Part shown: positions 50,996 through 59,205 of the stretch, one piece after another
Numbering within the stretch: the stretch's first letter is position 1
How the letters are laid out: every line of letters begins with the position of its first letter
Source of the DNA: Bifidobacterium cuniculi
Lineage (GTDB): Bacteria; Actinomycetota; Actinomycetes; Actinomycetales; Bifidobacteriaceae
Assembly: GCF_000741575.1 (NCBI RefSeq)
Contig: NZ_JGYV01000008.1
Coordinates: 1-64,000 of the forward strand
Length of the DNA stretch: 64,000 nucleotides
Reading direction: 5' to 3'
Notes under the pieces: generated by a model
Seen by the model: the letters and a program-made list of their open reading frames with translations, nothing else
Database searches by the model: none
Told to the model about the DNA's origin: nothing
Program-made: the position numbers and the translations under genes

Positions 50996-51277
50996 ATGGC
51001 ATACAACAAGTCTGATCTCGTCACGAAGATCGCTCAGAAGTCCCACCTGACCAAGGCACAGGCTGAGGCAGCCGTCAACGCATTCCAGGAAGTGTTCGTC
51101 GAGGCCATGAAGTCCGGCGAAGGCCTGAAGCTCACCGGCCTGTTCTCCGCTGAGCGCGTCAAGCGTGCCGCCCGCACCGGTCGCAACCCGCGTACCGGCG
51201 AGACCATCGAGATCCCCGCGACCTACGGTGTGCGCATCTCCGCCGGTTCCCTGCTGAAGAAGGCCGTCACCGAGTGA
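50996..51277 (+). CDS. hup: HU-family DNA-binding protein
   Basis: HU bends and compacts DNA as a dimer. The 93-aa protein starts MAYNKSDLVTKIAQKS and has the DNA-binding arm RTGRNPRTGETIEIPATYGV with the conserved Pro and Arg residues. It lacks the Lys-rich C-terminal tail of mycobacterial HU. The 164-bp upstream region holds TAAGAT near 50923 and an inverted pair GGTTGA/TCAACC in the leader, with AAGAAGGA before the start. A strong terminator follows. Confidence 0.95.
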   Translation: MAYNKSDLVTKIAQKSHLTKAQAEAAVNAFQEVFVEAMKSGEGLKLTGLFSAERVKRAARTGRNPRTGETIEIPATYGVRISAGSLLKKAVTE

Positions 51278-51298
51278 CACTCCTCGGCTGAACCCGGA

Positions 51299-51332
51299 CG
51301 GAAGGGGCCCCGCATGTGCGGGGCCCCTTCCG
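51299..51332. terminator. Terminator between hup and the hydrolase gene
   Basis: Perfect 16-bp arms (CGGAAGGGGCCCCGCA and complement) with a 2-nt gap separate two convergent genes and should stop transcription in both directions. Confidence 0.82.
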
Positions 51333-51335
51333 TTG

Positions 51336-52814
51336 TCATGGGGAATCGGCGGCATCCGCTGCCTGTCCCTGGCTGATGCGTCCCTGCCAGTAGGTGGTGC
51401 CTTGGTAGGTGCCTGCCAAGGTGTCCCGTACATGGTCGTCGTGCTCCCGCAATGCCGGCGATCCCAGGTCGTCGGCATTGCGCCAGGCGGCTTCATGGTA
51501 CTTGAGGTTGTGGGTGAACTCGGCAGTGCCGACGGCATCGGGCACGATGCTGCCGGCCAGAAGACGATCCTGGGCGGCAGCGGTGCTGTCGGTCACACGG
51601 CCGCGTACGGTGAGCCATGTATCGGTCGCCGGGTTGGCGGCACCATCCAAGGCTGCCACGAGCTCGTCCTCCATCTCCACGCTGGTGACCCACGATGCCG
51701 TGATGGGGTGCCCGGCGATGGGGGAACCCGCGGTGACGACGTGGTCGACGTGGAACTCCTGCGTGCAGTCCGAGGCGATGGCGGCGGCCACGATGCCTCC
51801 CTGCGAATGTCCGACCAGGACGACGGGGTCATCCTGTCCGATGCCTGCTTGCCGCATGGCCTCGGTGACCATGCGTACGCTGTCCGCCTGCCGGCGTTGG
51901 TCCGCGTCGGAGCTCATGGCCTCGAGGTTCTGTTCCCAACCGAATGGGGAATTCGCCTGTCCGTCGGTGCCGGGAATGGTGACCAGCCATGACGAGGATC
52001 CGTCCTGGCGCTCATAGCGTGATATGGCGATGGTGGCATAGGAAAGTCCGTCATCCTGGCGCGCATTCGCCTCGCCCAGCAGGCGCAGGCCATGCAACGC
52101 GTCGCCGATGCCGGCGGCCGCCGGCACGGGATGGGCGGCGGTGTCGACCTTGCGGACCGTCAGCCGGTTGCCCTGCATCATGTCGTTGACGGCACCAGTG
52201 GTCCGGGCCATGTCGGATATGCCTTGGTTGAGGCGGCTCCGGCTGCTACCCCACGGCGTTCCCGTGCCCGCGAAGACAGTGCCGAGTCCCGCAATGGTCC
52301 CCTCCTGGAACCTGGCGGTGGCGCGCGAGGCGCCGGTGAAGGAGAACGACGATCCGGTGCGCACGCCTTCCACGATGCCGCCGACCACCATGCCGGAGAC
52401 CAGGGCCACCGTGGAGCGTATGGGGGAGAGGACTGTGACGGCCTGTATGCCTTGGCTGGCCAGGGCCAGCGCATCCTGTTCGGCTTGGGCATAGATGCCG
52501 GAGGCCCGGGCCACCAGGTCGGCGAGACGCGCGCATTCATCTGCCAGCTGCATCGCCTGCGTGTGGCATTCCGTACAGCGGTCGACGTGGAGACGCGGAT
52601 CGAATGCGGCGCCGAGTCCCGGCAGGTGCTGGGCGCAGCACAGGGCGGCCTGCTGGACCGCTATGCACCGTGTAGCGGCGGTCTGCCAGCCCAGGCTGGC
52701 CGAGCGGAACGCCCGGGCGGCGTCATCGAGGGCCTCGTGGGCCCAGGCATACGCTTCGCGGGTGGCGGCACTCATGCGTCCGCCGACCACGGTGGCACTG
52801 ACCTGGACGTTCAT
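51336..52814 (-). CDS. Alpha/beta hydrolase with WXG/LXG-like helical N-terminal domain
   Basis: A 492-aa protein. Residues 1-120 are helical with SLGWQTAATRC near 40-50 and a Cys-containing linker (CTECH, 80-84), resembling the N-terminal domain of type VII secretion substrates. A glycine-rich hydrophobic patch follows (about 125-190). The C-terminal half is a lipase/esterase-like hydrolase: oxyanion region VTIPGTDG, nucleophile Ser337 in VGHSQGG, then VTAGSPIAGHP, and a candidate His in EHDDHV. The start ATG 52814 overlaps the stop of the small WXG-motif gene, so the two are translated together. It could be a secreted effector or wall lipase; the substrate is unknown. Confidence 0.65.
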   Translation of the reverse strand: MNVQVSATVVGGRMSAATREAYAWAHEALDDAARAFRSASLGWQTAATRCIAVQQAALCCAQHLPGLGAAFDPRLHVDRCTECHTQAMQLADECARLADLVARASGIYAQAEQDALALASQGIQAVTVLSPIRSTVALVSGMVVGGIVEGVRTGSSFSFTGASRATARFQEGTIAGLGTVFAGTGTPWGSSRSRLNQGISDMARTTGAVNDMMQGNRLTVRKVDTAAHPVPAAAGIGDALHGLRLLGEANARQDDGLSYATIAISRYERQDGSSSWLVTIPGTDGQANSPFGWEQNLEAMSSDADQRRQADSVRMVTEAMRQAGIGQDDPVVLVGHSQGGIVAAAIASDCTQEFHVDHVVTAGSPIAGHPITASWVTSVEMEDELVAALDGAANPATDTWLTVRGRVTDSTAAAQDRLLAGSIVPDAVGTAEFTHNLKYHEAAWRNADDLGSPALREHDDHVRDTLAGTYQGTTYWQGRISQGQAADAADSP

Positions 52815-53107
52815 GACAGCACCGCGAGGTTGGCGTTCCCGTCCTGGAGGGCCGTGCCGTCGTGGGTATCCCCTTGGGCCAGCAACGTGGCCAGCCGGGT
52901 ACGGAACAGCTCGGCTGCGCGCCCCTGCCATGTCTCCAGTGCCATGGCGGCATGGAGGGCACGGAGTCGTGCGTTGGCATCCGCGCTGGAACGCATGGCC
53001 ATGCGCAGGGCGTCGCCGTAGGTGGTGCGCTCCGGTGCGCACGAACAGGGGTTGAGCGAGAAGCCCGGTCCGGGGCCGGGCATGATCGCGGGCAATGAAT
53101 TGGTCAT
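52811..53107 (-). CDS. Small 98-aa WXG-motif protein
   Basis: A 98-aa protein with a Pro/Gly-rich, Cys-containing N-terminus (1-28). Two helices (about 30-57 and 63-80) follow, joined by TWQG at 59-62, a WXG turn as in EsxA-like partners. This suits a small partner for the downstream hydrolase with the LXG-like N-terminus; the stop/start overlap (ATGA) supports that. The start is uncertain: ATG 53107 lies in a palindrome and has no clear ribosome site. The frame is open to 53272. It lies 91 bp after the 180-aa membrane protein of the MoxR operon. Confidence 0.55.
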   Translation of the reverse strand: MTNSLPAIMPGPGPGFSLNPCSCAPERTTYGDALRMAMRSSADANARLRALHAAMALETWQGRAAELFRTRLATLLAQGDTHDGTALQDGNANLAVLS

Positions 53108-53134
53108 GGGCCCATGCAAGCGCATGGGCCCATG
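53105..53134. repeat. Twin CATGGGCCCATG palindromes at the WXG gene start
   Basis: Two copies of the 12-bp palindrome CATGGGCCCATG (53105-53116 and 53123-53134) are spaced by 6 bp. They can also pair with each other. They cover the presumed start codon of the small WXG gene, so they may influence its translation. Confidence 0.55.
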
Positions 53135-53198
53135 GGAAGGCAAGCCGCCAGGGGCATTGTGGTCGGACGGCCGTCGGAACGGCGGAATGTGGATGACG

Positions 53199-53741
53199 CT
53201 ACCAGGGCTTTGCTTCGCCGGAGGTCGTGCCCGGGGTGCCTTCCTGGCCGGCATCGGCATTGCTGCCGGCATCCGGGCTGGGAGATGCGGACTGGTTGGC
53301 CTTGAGCATGTCCTCGATGCGCTGGCGTTGCTCGTCGCTCAGCTCGGTGCTGACCCCAGCGGCGGTGCCGTTGCCGTTCGTCCCCGTACCGCCGGAGGCG
53401 TCGGCACCGTCCTGGCTGGCATTCGCCGCGTCAAGCTGGCACACCAGGTCCTGCGCCGCCGCGAGGTTCGTACCGATGTCGGCACGCAGCCCAGGCAACA
53501 GCAGGACGTCGCCGTCGACGTCGGCGAGTCGGTCCTGTGCCTGCCGTGCCTGCTGGGCCAGCTGGCTGGCGTCCGCGTCGGGGGCGGCCGCTTCCTGGGC
53601 CACGTTGCGCAGCGCGGCGGTCGCCTGGTCGTATGCGGCGGCGGCACGCAGGTTCCAGGCGCCCCAGGCCGCACCAAGCAGGGCAAGTGCTGCGACCGCC
53701 CCCAGGACGATGCGTACGGCAAGCGGTGAACGTGCGCTCAT
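53199..53741 (-). CDS. Single-span membrane protein of the MoxR/VWA operon
   Basis: A 180-aa protein with one N-terminal membrane span (about 9-28). A helical Ala/Gln-rich region (35-110: QLAQQARQAQDRLADVDGD) follows, then a Gly/Ser/Asp-rich tail. A short TELSDEQRQRIEDMLKANQ helix lies near 130-150. No family is recognised. It starts with ATG 53741 after AAGGAGG, overlapping the second VWA gene by 4 bp. It probably forms part of the same membrane assembly as the VWA proteins. It is not a lipoprotein, as no lipobox is seen. Confidence 0.6.
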   Translation of the reverse strand: MSARSPLAVRIVLGAVAALALLGAAWGAWNLRAAAAYDQATAALRNVAQEAAAPDADASQLAQQARQAQDRLADVDGDVLLLPGLRADIGTNLAAAQDLVCQLDAANASQDGADASGGTGTNGNGTAAGVSTELSDEQRQRIEDMLKANQSASPSPDAGSNADAGQEGTPGTTSGEAKPW

Positions 53742-54745
53742 CGGACCAACCTCCTTGACTGCGCCAGCCAGGCGCCCGCCTCCCAGGCCAGCACTGCCAG
53801 CAGAAGCATGGTCAGCGGCCAGGTCACGGGTGCCAGATGCGTGCGTTCCTTGACGGACTGTGTCTGGGTCCAGCGCTTGGCTTCGCCTTCGATGCTGCGG
53901 TCGGCGACCGTCATGCCATCGGCGGTGAGGATGGAACTGCCGCCCAGTTCGTCCGCGATGGCCTTGACCTGCTCCGCATCCATGACGGATACGCCCGGCT
54001 GGCCCGTGTCCGGGTCGAGCACCCACTGGTCGGAACCGGCCGACTTGGGCACCTTGCCGCCCTGGGTGCTGCCCACGCCGATGACGCAGGAATCCTTGAC
54101 GAAGGGACGCAGCGCGGAGAAGGTGCGCCGCAGGTGGGGCACCGTCTGCTCGCCGTCCGTGATGACGTACAGGATCACCGTGTCATCGGGCCGTGATTCA
54201 TGGAGGTGCTCGAGGGTGCGCTGCAAGGCGTCGAGCGCGGAATCCATCAACGACCCCGACACCACCGAGGCGGGCTCCGTCTCCAGGGCGTCGGCCCAGT
54301 TGTCAATGGCCTGCGCATCCGGCGTCAACGGGACGTCCAACGTGCCCTGCGCGCCGAAGCTGATGCCGGCATAGCTGGAGTTCGGGTAGGCCTTGACGAT
54401 GTCGTCGATGGCAAGACGGGCCGCCTCCAGTCGGCTGATCCCCTCCTGGTCGCCGTAGGTCGCATCGGCCACGTCCATCGACTTGGTGACATCCGTGGCG
54501 ATGACGACGTCGGTCGCGCTCACCGCACGTGTCGTGGTGGTCGTGGCGATGCAGGGAGTCAGGGCCATGAGCGCCACCAATACGCATGCCGCGCATCGGC
54601 GTATGCACATGCCCGGTGTCTCGTCGCTTGCACCACGGCGTACTGCGTGCAGCCATATGACGGCCACGGCAGCAACCGCCATGGTCGCGGCGATGACGGA
54701 TCCGGCAACCCACCCCAAGGCGGGGGCGAAGGTGAACGAGCTCAT
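53738..54745 (-). CDS. VWA-domain membrane protein (BatA/BatB-like), second copy
   Basis: A 335-aa protein with two N-terminal spans (about 12-33 and 52-67). A von Willebrand A domain follows and a C-terminal span ends at ARRLVR-like basic residues. The metal site reads DVTKS (85-89), where Thr replaces the first Ser of DxSxS, and VITDGEQT is present. It overlaps the upstream VWA gene (ATGA) with GGAGGATACGCAG before ATG 54745. MoxR-VWA pairs in other bacteria act as chaperone-like assemblies in the envelope; the target here is unknown. Confidence 0.75.
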   Translation of the reverse strand: MSSFTFAPALGWVAGSVIAATMAVAAVAVIWLHAVRRGASDETPGMCIRRCAACVLVALMALTPCIATTTTTRAVSATDVVIATDVTKSMDVADATYGDQEGISRLEAARLAIDDIVKAYPNSSYAGISFGAQGTLDVPLTPDAQAIDNWADALETEPASVVSGSLMDSALDALQRTLEHLHESRPDDTVILYVITDGEQTVPHLRRTFSALRPFVKDSCVIGVGSTQGGKVPKSAGSDQWVLDPDTGQPGVSVMDAEQVKAIADELGGSSILTADGMTVADRSIEGEAKRWTQTQSVKERTHLAPVTWPLTMLLLAVLAWEAGAWLAQSRRLVR

Positions 54746-55791
54746 CTGCGTATCCTCCATCCGCATGCCAGTGCCGCCAGCAGCAGCACGGCCACTGCCA
54801 GGGTCCACCAGCCCGGTGCGTCCACCCAGTCCGCCTGCTGCGTGTCCTGGATCCGTGTCTGGCGTTCGTCGATGGAGCGCACCAGGTCCTGCACGGACGT
54901 ACCGTCCGACTGCAGGAGGAAGATGCCGCCATGCTCTTCGATCAACGTGCGCATCTGCACGGTGGCCTCATCCGATTCACCCTGGACCGGACCGGAATAC
55001 AGGCCGTCCACGGTGATGCCCGCCTGGCTGGTCAGGTCCAGGGCCTCCTGCAGGGAGTAGGTGGGCTTGCCCGAGACCACGTTGTCGGTCGCCAGCACGA
55101 TCGACGCTTCACGATGGCTGTCCGTCGCGGCCTTGCCGTAGGTCACGCCAGGCAGCATGGCCGCACAGCTGACCAGGCCATCGCCGATCAGGCTCGTCTC
55201 GTTCCTGCGGTTCTGCGTGCCCGCCAGGAAGTCGGAGATGTCCTGGTACTGCCGGTCGGTCAGCTGGTCGATGTCATCCTGGCTCTGCACGCCCGCGAGT
55301 ATCTCGTCCGCCTTCCTGAGCTGCTCGGCGACCAGGTCGTAGTCGTCCGTCAGCGGGAAGACCGTGCGCGAAGTGGAGTTGAAGATGCTCATGCCGATGC
55401 GCTCACCCTGGAAATGGCTCACCAGGGAGCGGTACGCCTCGATCACCTGCCGATCGTAGGGGAGTGCCGAACCGGAGACGTCGAGGCACAGGATGATGTC
55501 GCGGGTGGAGCTGCGCTCGCTGGCGGCATCCACCTGCGCGGGACGCGCCATGAGCGCCACGGCCGTCGCCAAGGCGCCGGCCAGGCACGCCGCCATGATC
55601 CGCGAGACGGTCTTCCATCGGCGCAGGAGTGCGGCGGCCTCGGGGGTGCGCAGATCCTCCCCGAGGTCGTAGACGGTGGCGGCGACCTCCTCGCGGTGTG
55701 TCCGCATGCCCAGCCAATAGGCGAATACGGCCACCGCAGCCACTGCCACCAAGGCGACGGGGGCCGCCCAGGGCCATTGCCAGTGCAGCAT
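54742..55791 (-). CDS. VWA-domain membrane protein (BatA-like), first copy
   Basis: A 349-aa protein with spans at about 10-28 and 65-83, then a VWA domain with a full MIDAS motif DVSGS (104-108). The domain continues through TSLIGDGLVSC and the VLATDNV strand, and a C-terminal span lies near 327-345. This is the BatA-like layout: two short N-terminal spans, periplasmic or extracellular VWA, C-terminal anchor. ATG 55791 overlaps the preceding stop (TAATG) with GGAGGT upstream. With the next gene it forms a VWA pair that may act as a heterodimer. Confidence 0.8.
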   Translation of the reverse strand: MLHWQWPWAAPVALVAVAAVAVFAYWLGMRTHREEVAATVYDLGEDLRTPEAAALLRRWKTVSRIMAACLAGALATAVALMARPAQVDAASERSSTRDIILCLDVSGSALPYDRQVIEAYRSLVSHFQGERIGMSIFNSTSRTVFPLTDDYDLVAEQLRKADEILAGVQSQDDIDQLTDRQYQDISDFLAGTQNRRNETSLIGDGLVSCAAMLPGVTYGKAATDSHREASIVLATDNVVSGKPTYSLQEALDLTSQAGITVDGLYSGPVQGESDEATVQMRTLIEEHGGIFLLQSDGTSVQDLVRSIDERQTRIQDTQQADWVDAPGWWTLAVAVLLLAALACGWRIRR

Positions 55792-56294
55792 TACCTCCAC
55801 CTTTCCACGAGGTCGGCCACCCATCCGGCTGCCGTGCGCACGTTCGCCTGTCGTTGGCCGGGGTCCGCGAATTCGGGCGGGTACAAGGCGCTGATGGTCA
55901 GGCGGAGTGCATCCCAGTTACCGCCGCCATCCCCACGGGGTGCGCGTTCCAGGTCCGACAGGGTGTGGGTCGTCAGGGTCCGGCCGGACCGCTCCGAGGC
56001 GAACCGACGGGCGATGGCTGCCAGCTGGGCGTATGCCTCGTCCTCGCCGATGGAACCTGACTCGTAGGACGACACCACGTCCTGGATGCGTTGCAGCCAT
56101 GCCTGTTGGCTGCTCGCAGGGGCATGGGCTCCATGGGGCCTGGCGCGGCGTCGTTTCGGCCGTGACAGCCATACGGTGGCAGCCGCAAGGGCCGCTGCGG
56201 CGAGGAGGGCCACCGCCACTACGGTCCACAGCATGGACATGCCAGTGAAATCGCCTGCCATGTGCGGCACGTCGAGATCCAGCGCCTTGTTCAC
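55791..56294 (-). CDS. Small membrane protein between DUF58 and VWA genes
   Basis: A 167-aa protein with one N-terminal span (about 20-42) and a basic stop (RPKRRRARPH). A soluble helical part (SSYESGSIGEDEAYAQLAAI and ALYPPEFADPGQRQ) follows. It sits where BatD/DUF4381-type small membrane partners lie in MoxR-VWA operons and has similar size. The start is GTG 56294, with GGGAGG before it, overlapping the DUF58 stop (GTGA). It is probably a partner of the VWA proteins. Confidence 0.6.
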   Translation of the reverse strand: MNKALDLDVPHMAGDFTGMSMLWTVVAVALLAAAALAAATVWLSRPKRRRARPHGAHAPASSQQAWLQRIQDVVSSYESGSIGEDEAYAQLAAIARRFASERSGRTLTTHTLSDLERAPRGDGGGNWDALRLTISALYPPEFADPGQRQANVRTAAGWVADLVERWR

Positions 56295-57253
56295 CGTGCA
56301 CCTCCCACAGTGGCCGGGACCCTGGGCATCATGGCGCCCATGCCGGCACGACGGGCCGACAGGAGCTTCATGAATTCGTGGAATGCCGCCTCGCTGGAAC
56401 CGGCATGGATGAAATATGCGCCACAGCGGGCCAGGTCCTGGCGCAGGGCCGAGGCGACATAGGCGCGATGGGTGGCCAGCTCGTGGGCGGCCGTTGCATT
56501 GACGAGGAAGGCCGGCAGCTGCCTCCTGCTCCTGCCGTCGATGACCGGCACGCGGCCATGGCCCTCGATGGGACGCTCGGCGAAGGGATTGACCGACCGT
56601 ACGTCGATGAGTACGAATGGATGTGTCCTGGCGATGCGTCGGATGGTGGGCACGTGGTCCTCGTCCAGGGTCTGCTCGCAGGTGGCCAGCACCACTAGGG
56701 CATGCCGGTCCCGCAGATGCAGTGCATGGTCGAGCAGTGCGGCGAGGTTGCCGCCCTGGTCCCAAGGGCGTTCCAGTGAACGGTCGAGCGTGCGCTCGAA
56801 CTCCGCGAAACCGCCGTGGAAGGGGACTCGGGTGATGCGGTCGGCATCCCCCACGGACAGGGACACGTCGTCGCTGTGGCGCAGGCCGAGCATGGCGAAC
56901 ATGCACAGGGCGTTCGCGGCCACGTCCAGGGCCCGTTCTCCCGAGGAACAGGTGGACTGCATGTGCTCGCCGCCGTCCATCAGCAGGTAGACGGTGCTGT
57001 TCGAGCGCCGTTCGCGCTGCACCACCATGGGGCGTCCGGAGCGGGCACTGATCTTCCAGTCGATGCTGCGTGCCTCGTCACTGGCGGCATAGGCGCGGAT
57101 GTCGATGAGGTCGTCGGTGCCCCCGCGGCGTGCGGACCGGTGCTCGCCCTCCACGATGCCCAGGGCACGGCGCACCGCAGGCAGCGACAGGGATGTGCCG
57201 AGCGACTCGATCCTGCGCCGGACGGGATTGGATCCGCTCAGGGGAGGCATCAT
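56291..57253 (-). CDS. DUF58-domain protein
   Basis: A 320-aa protein with the DUF58 signature LIDIRAYAASDEARSIDWKI followed by SARSGRPMVVQRE (about 48-82), always found beside MoxR ATPases. The region after it (YLLMDGGEHMQ) resembles a degenerate VWA strand. It has no membrane span and should act at the inner face of the membrane as adaptor between MoxR and the VWA proteins. ATG 57253 overlaps the moxR stop (ATGA). A second ATG follows directly at 57250. Its stop overlaps the following GTG start. Confidence 0.82.
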   Translation of the reverse strand: MMPPLSGSNPVRRRIESLGTSLSLPAVRRALGIVEGEHRSARRGGTDDLIDIRAYAASDEARSIDWKISARSGRPMVVQRERRSNSTVYLLMDGGEHMQSTCSSGERALDVAANALCMFAMLGLRHSDDVSLSVGDADRITRVPFHGGFAEFERTLDRSLERPWDQGGNLAALLDHALHLRDRHALVVLATCEQTLDEDHVPTIRRIARTHPFVLIDVRSVNPFAERPIEGHGRVPVIDGRSRRQLPAFLVNATAAHELATHRAYVASALRQDLARCGAYFIHAGSSEAAFHEFMKLLSARRAGMGAMMPRVPATVGGAR

Positions 57254-58335
57254 GGAACGGGAACCGCCTTGACGATGGAATCCACCACCTGGTCGGTGGT
57301 GACGCCGTCCGCGAGTGCCTCGAAGGTGAGCAGGATGCGGTGGCGGAACACTTCGGGCACGAAACGCTTGATGTCCTCGGGTATCACGTAGTCGCGGCCG
57401 GACATCAGCGCATTGGCCTGCCCGACGCGCACCAGTGCGATGGAGGCTCGGGGGCTGGCGCCCAGGCGCACCAGCTGGGCCAGGCCCTGCACGGGCTTGG
57501 GGCCGCCTCCGCGGGAGGTGTCGGACAGTTCGACGGCGTATTTCATGATGGCGTCGGAGACATGCACGCGGCGTGTGGCACTGCGCAGGAAGTCGGCGTC
57601 CTGCAGGGAGAGCACGTCGTTGCCCAGGCTGGCGGGGTTGAGCGTGTCGGAGCCGCGGGTGGTGAGCATGGCCAGCATGGTCCGTTCCTGCTCCGGGGTG
57701 GGATAGGTCATGACCGCCTTCATCATGAAGCGGTCCATCTGGGCCTCGGGGAGGTTGAAGGTGCCTTCCTCCTCGATGGGGTTCTGGGTGGCGATCACCA
57801 TGAAGGGCCTGGGCAGTTCGATGCGCTGGCCGCCGATGGTGGTCGCGTTCTCCGCCATGGCTTCGAGCATGGCCGACTGGGTCTTGGCGTTGGAGCGGTT
57901 GATCTCGTCCAGCAGGACGAAGTTGGCGTGGATGGGGCCGATCTGGGTGGTGAACCGCTGGGTGGAGAAGTCGAAGACCTGTGTGCCCACCAGGTCGGAG
58001 GGCATGAGGTCGGGGGTGCATTGCACGCGTCGGAAGCTTCCCGAGACCGAGGTCGCCAGGGTCTGCGCCGCCGTCGTCTTCGCCAGGCCGGGCACCGATT
58101 CGATGAGGATGTGGCCGCCGGCGAGCAGGGTGGCGATGAGGGACTCGCGCAGGTTGTCCTGGCCGACCACTGCCTTGGCGAAACGGGTGCGGATTCGGCC
58201 GGTGAGCTGGCGTGCCAGTTCGGTATCCTGCGCGGTGAGCGCACCGGCCGGTGGGGTCGTGACCGTGGCCGGCGCCGGTGCCGGCACCGGCGTTGCCGGG
58301 ACAGGCTGCTTGGAGAACAAGGACATGACGTGCAT
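57250..58335 (-). CDS. MoxR-family AAA+ ATPase
   Basis: MoxR ATPases remodel or activate partner proteins, usually with VWA and DUF58 proteins. The 361-aa product has a Pro-rich N-terminus, Walker A as ESVPGLAKTT (79-88) and Walker B FVLLDEINRS. The sensor region is MVIATQNPIEEEGTFNLPEAQ and the C-terminal lid includes RGGGPKPVQGL and ASPRASIAL. The start is ATG 58335 with AAGGGAAG directly upstream; ATG 58326 is possible. A TACAAT lies on the minus strand near 58370-58365. It heads the operon that runs to the WXG and hydrolase genes. Confidence 0.9.
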   Translation of the reverse strand: MHVMSLFSKQPVPATPVPAPAPATVTTPPAGALTAQDTELARQLTGRIRTRFAKAVVGQDNLRESLIATLLAGGHILIESVPGLAKTTAAQTLATSVSGSFRRVQCTPDLMPSDLVGTQVFDFSTQRFTTQIGPIHANFVLLDEINRSNAKTQSAMLEAMAENATTIGGQRIELPRPFMVIATQNPIEEEGTFNLPEAQMDRFMMKAVMTYPTPEQERTMLAMLTTRGSDTLNPASLGNDVLSLQDADFLRSATRRVHVSDAIMKYAVELSDTSRGGGPKPVQGLAQLVRLGASPRASIALVRVGQANALMSGRDYVIPEDIKRFVPEVFRHRILLTFEALADGVTTDQVVDSIVKAVPVP

Positions 58336-58401
58336 TCTTCCCTTCGGTGGATGGTGACAGGCACATTGTACTGACAGTGCGTGGATGTTCGCTGGGCGCG
58401 G

Positions 58402-59106
58402 TTACAGACTCCAGTCGATGGGCCGGGCGCCCATGCGTTCGAGGTCTTCGTTGGCACGGGAGAAGGGCCTGGAGCCGAAGAACCCCCGGGAAGCCGACAG
58501 CGGGCTGGGATGTGGTGAGGCGATGATGGCTGCATGCGGCATGAGCGGTGCGAGCTGCTGTGCCTTGCGTCCCCAGAGGATCGCGACCAGTGGCACCGGC
58601 CTGCCTTCCTGGCCCACGCGGGCATCCAGGGCGCGGATGGCCTGGTCGGTGATGGCCTCCCATCCCTTGCCTTCGTGGCTGTTGGGCTTGCCGGCCTCCA
58701 CGGTCAGGCACCGGTTGAGCAGCATGACCCCCTGATGCGTCCAGGGGGTGAGGTCGCCGGTGCGGGGCGGCGGGACATGCAGGTCGTCCTGCAGCTCACG
58801 GTAGATGTTGACCAGGCTCTTGGGCAGTGGCGTGACGCCGGGGGCGACCGCGAAGCTCAGGCCGATGGGGTGGCCGGGCGTAGGGTAGGGGTCCTGGCCC
58901 ACGATCAGCACGTGGATGCTCTCGAAGGGGATGCTGAAGGCGCGCAGGATGCGCTCGTAGGAGGGCAGCACGGTCACGCCGTGCGCCTGTTGGTCACGGA
59001 CCCATGCCATCAGCTCGTTGATGCGGTCGGCTACCGGGGCAAGGGCCTTGGCCCAGCCCGGGTCGATGCGGGACATGACGTCGTCCGTCGGTTCCTGTTG
59101 TGTCAT
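58402..59106 (-). CDS. ung: Uracil-DNA glycosylase
   Basis: Ung removes uracil from DNA as the first step of base-excision repair. The 234-aa family-1 enzyme has the water-activating Asp72 in [13 protein letters not shown], the [12 protein letters not shown] strand and the HPSPLSA loop with the catalytic His near the C-terminus. The start is ATG 59106, 7 nt after TATACT on the minus strand, so the message is probably leaderless. The frame is open 24 bp further, but that extension includes the promoter. It lies 66 bp upstream of moxR on the same strand but moxR has its own ribosome site. Confidence 0.95.
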   Translation of the reverse strand: MTQQEPTDDVMSRIDPGWAKALAPVADRINELMAWVRDQQAHGVTVLPSYERILRAFSIPFESIHVLIVGQDPYPTPGHPIGLSFAVAPGVTPLPKSLVNIYRELQDDLHVPPPRTGDLTPWTHQGVMLLNRCLTVEAGKPNSHEGKGWEAITDQAIRALDARVGQEGRPVPLVAILWGRKAQQLAPLMPHAAIIASPHPSPLSASRGFFGSRPFSRANEDLERMGARPIDWSL

Positions 59107-59205
59107 GGTAGACAGTATAAACACGCACATCTTGGCATATGCTTGGTATAGTGTTCACGAAGCAGTATGCATGCATGGACAACGAGTGAGATGGAAGGAC
59201 GCGCA

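Noticed and set aside
56291..58711. An 806-codon frame covering moxR antisense frame and DUF58
   Set aside because: Only the last 320 codons match DUF58; the rest lies in another frame of moxR.
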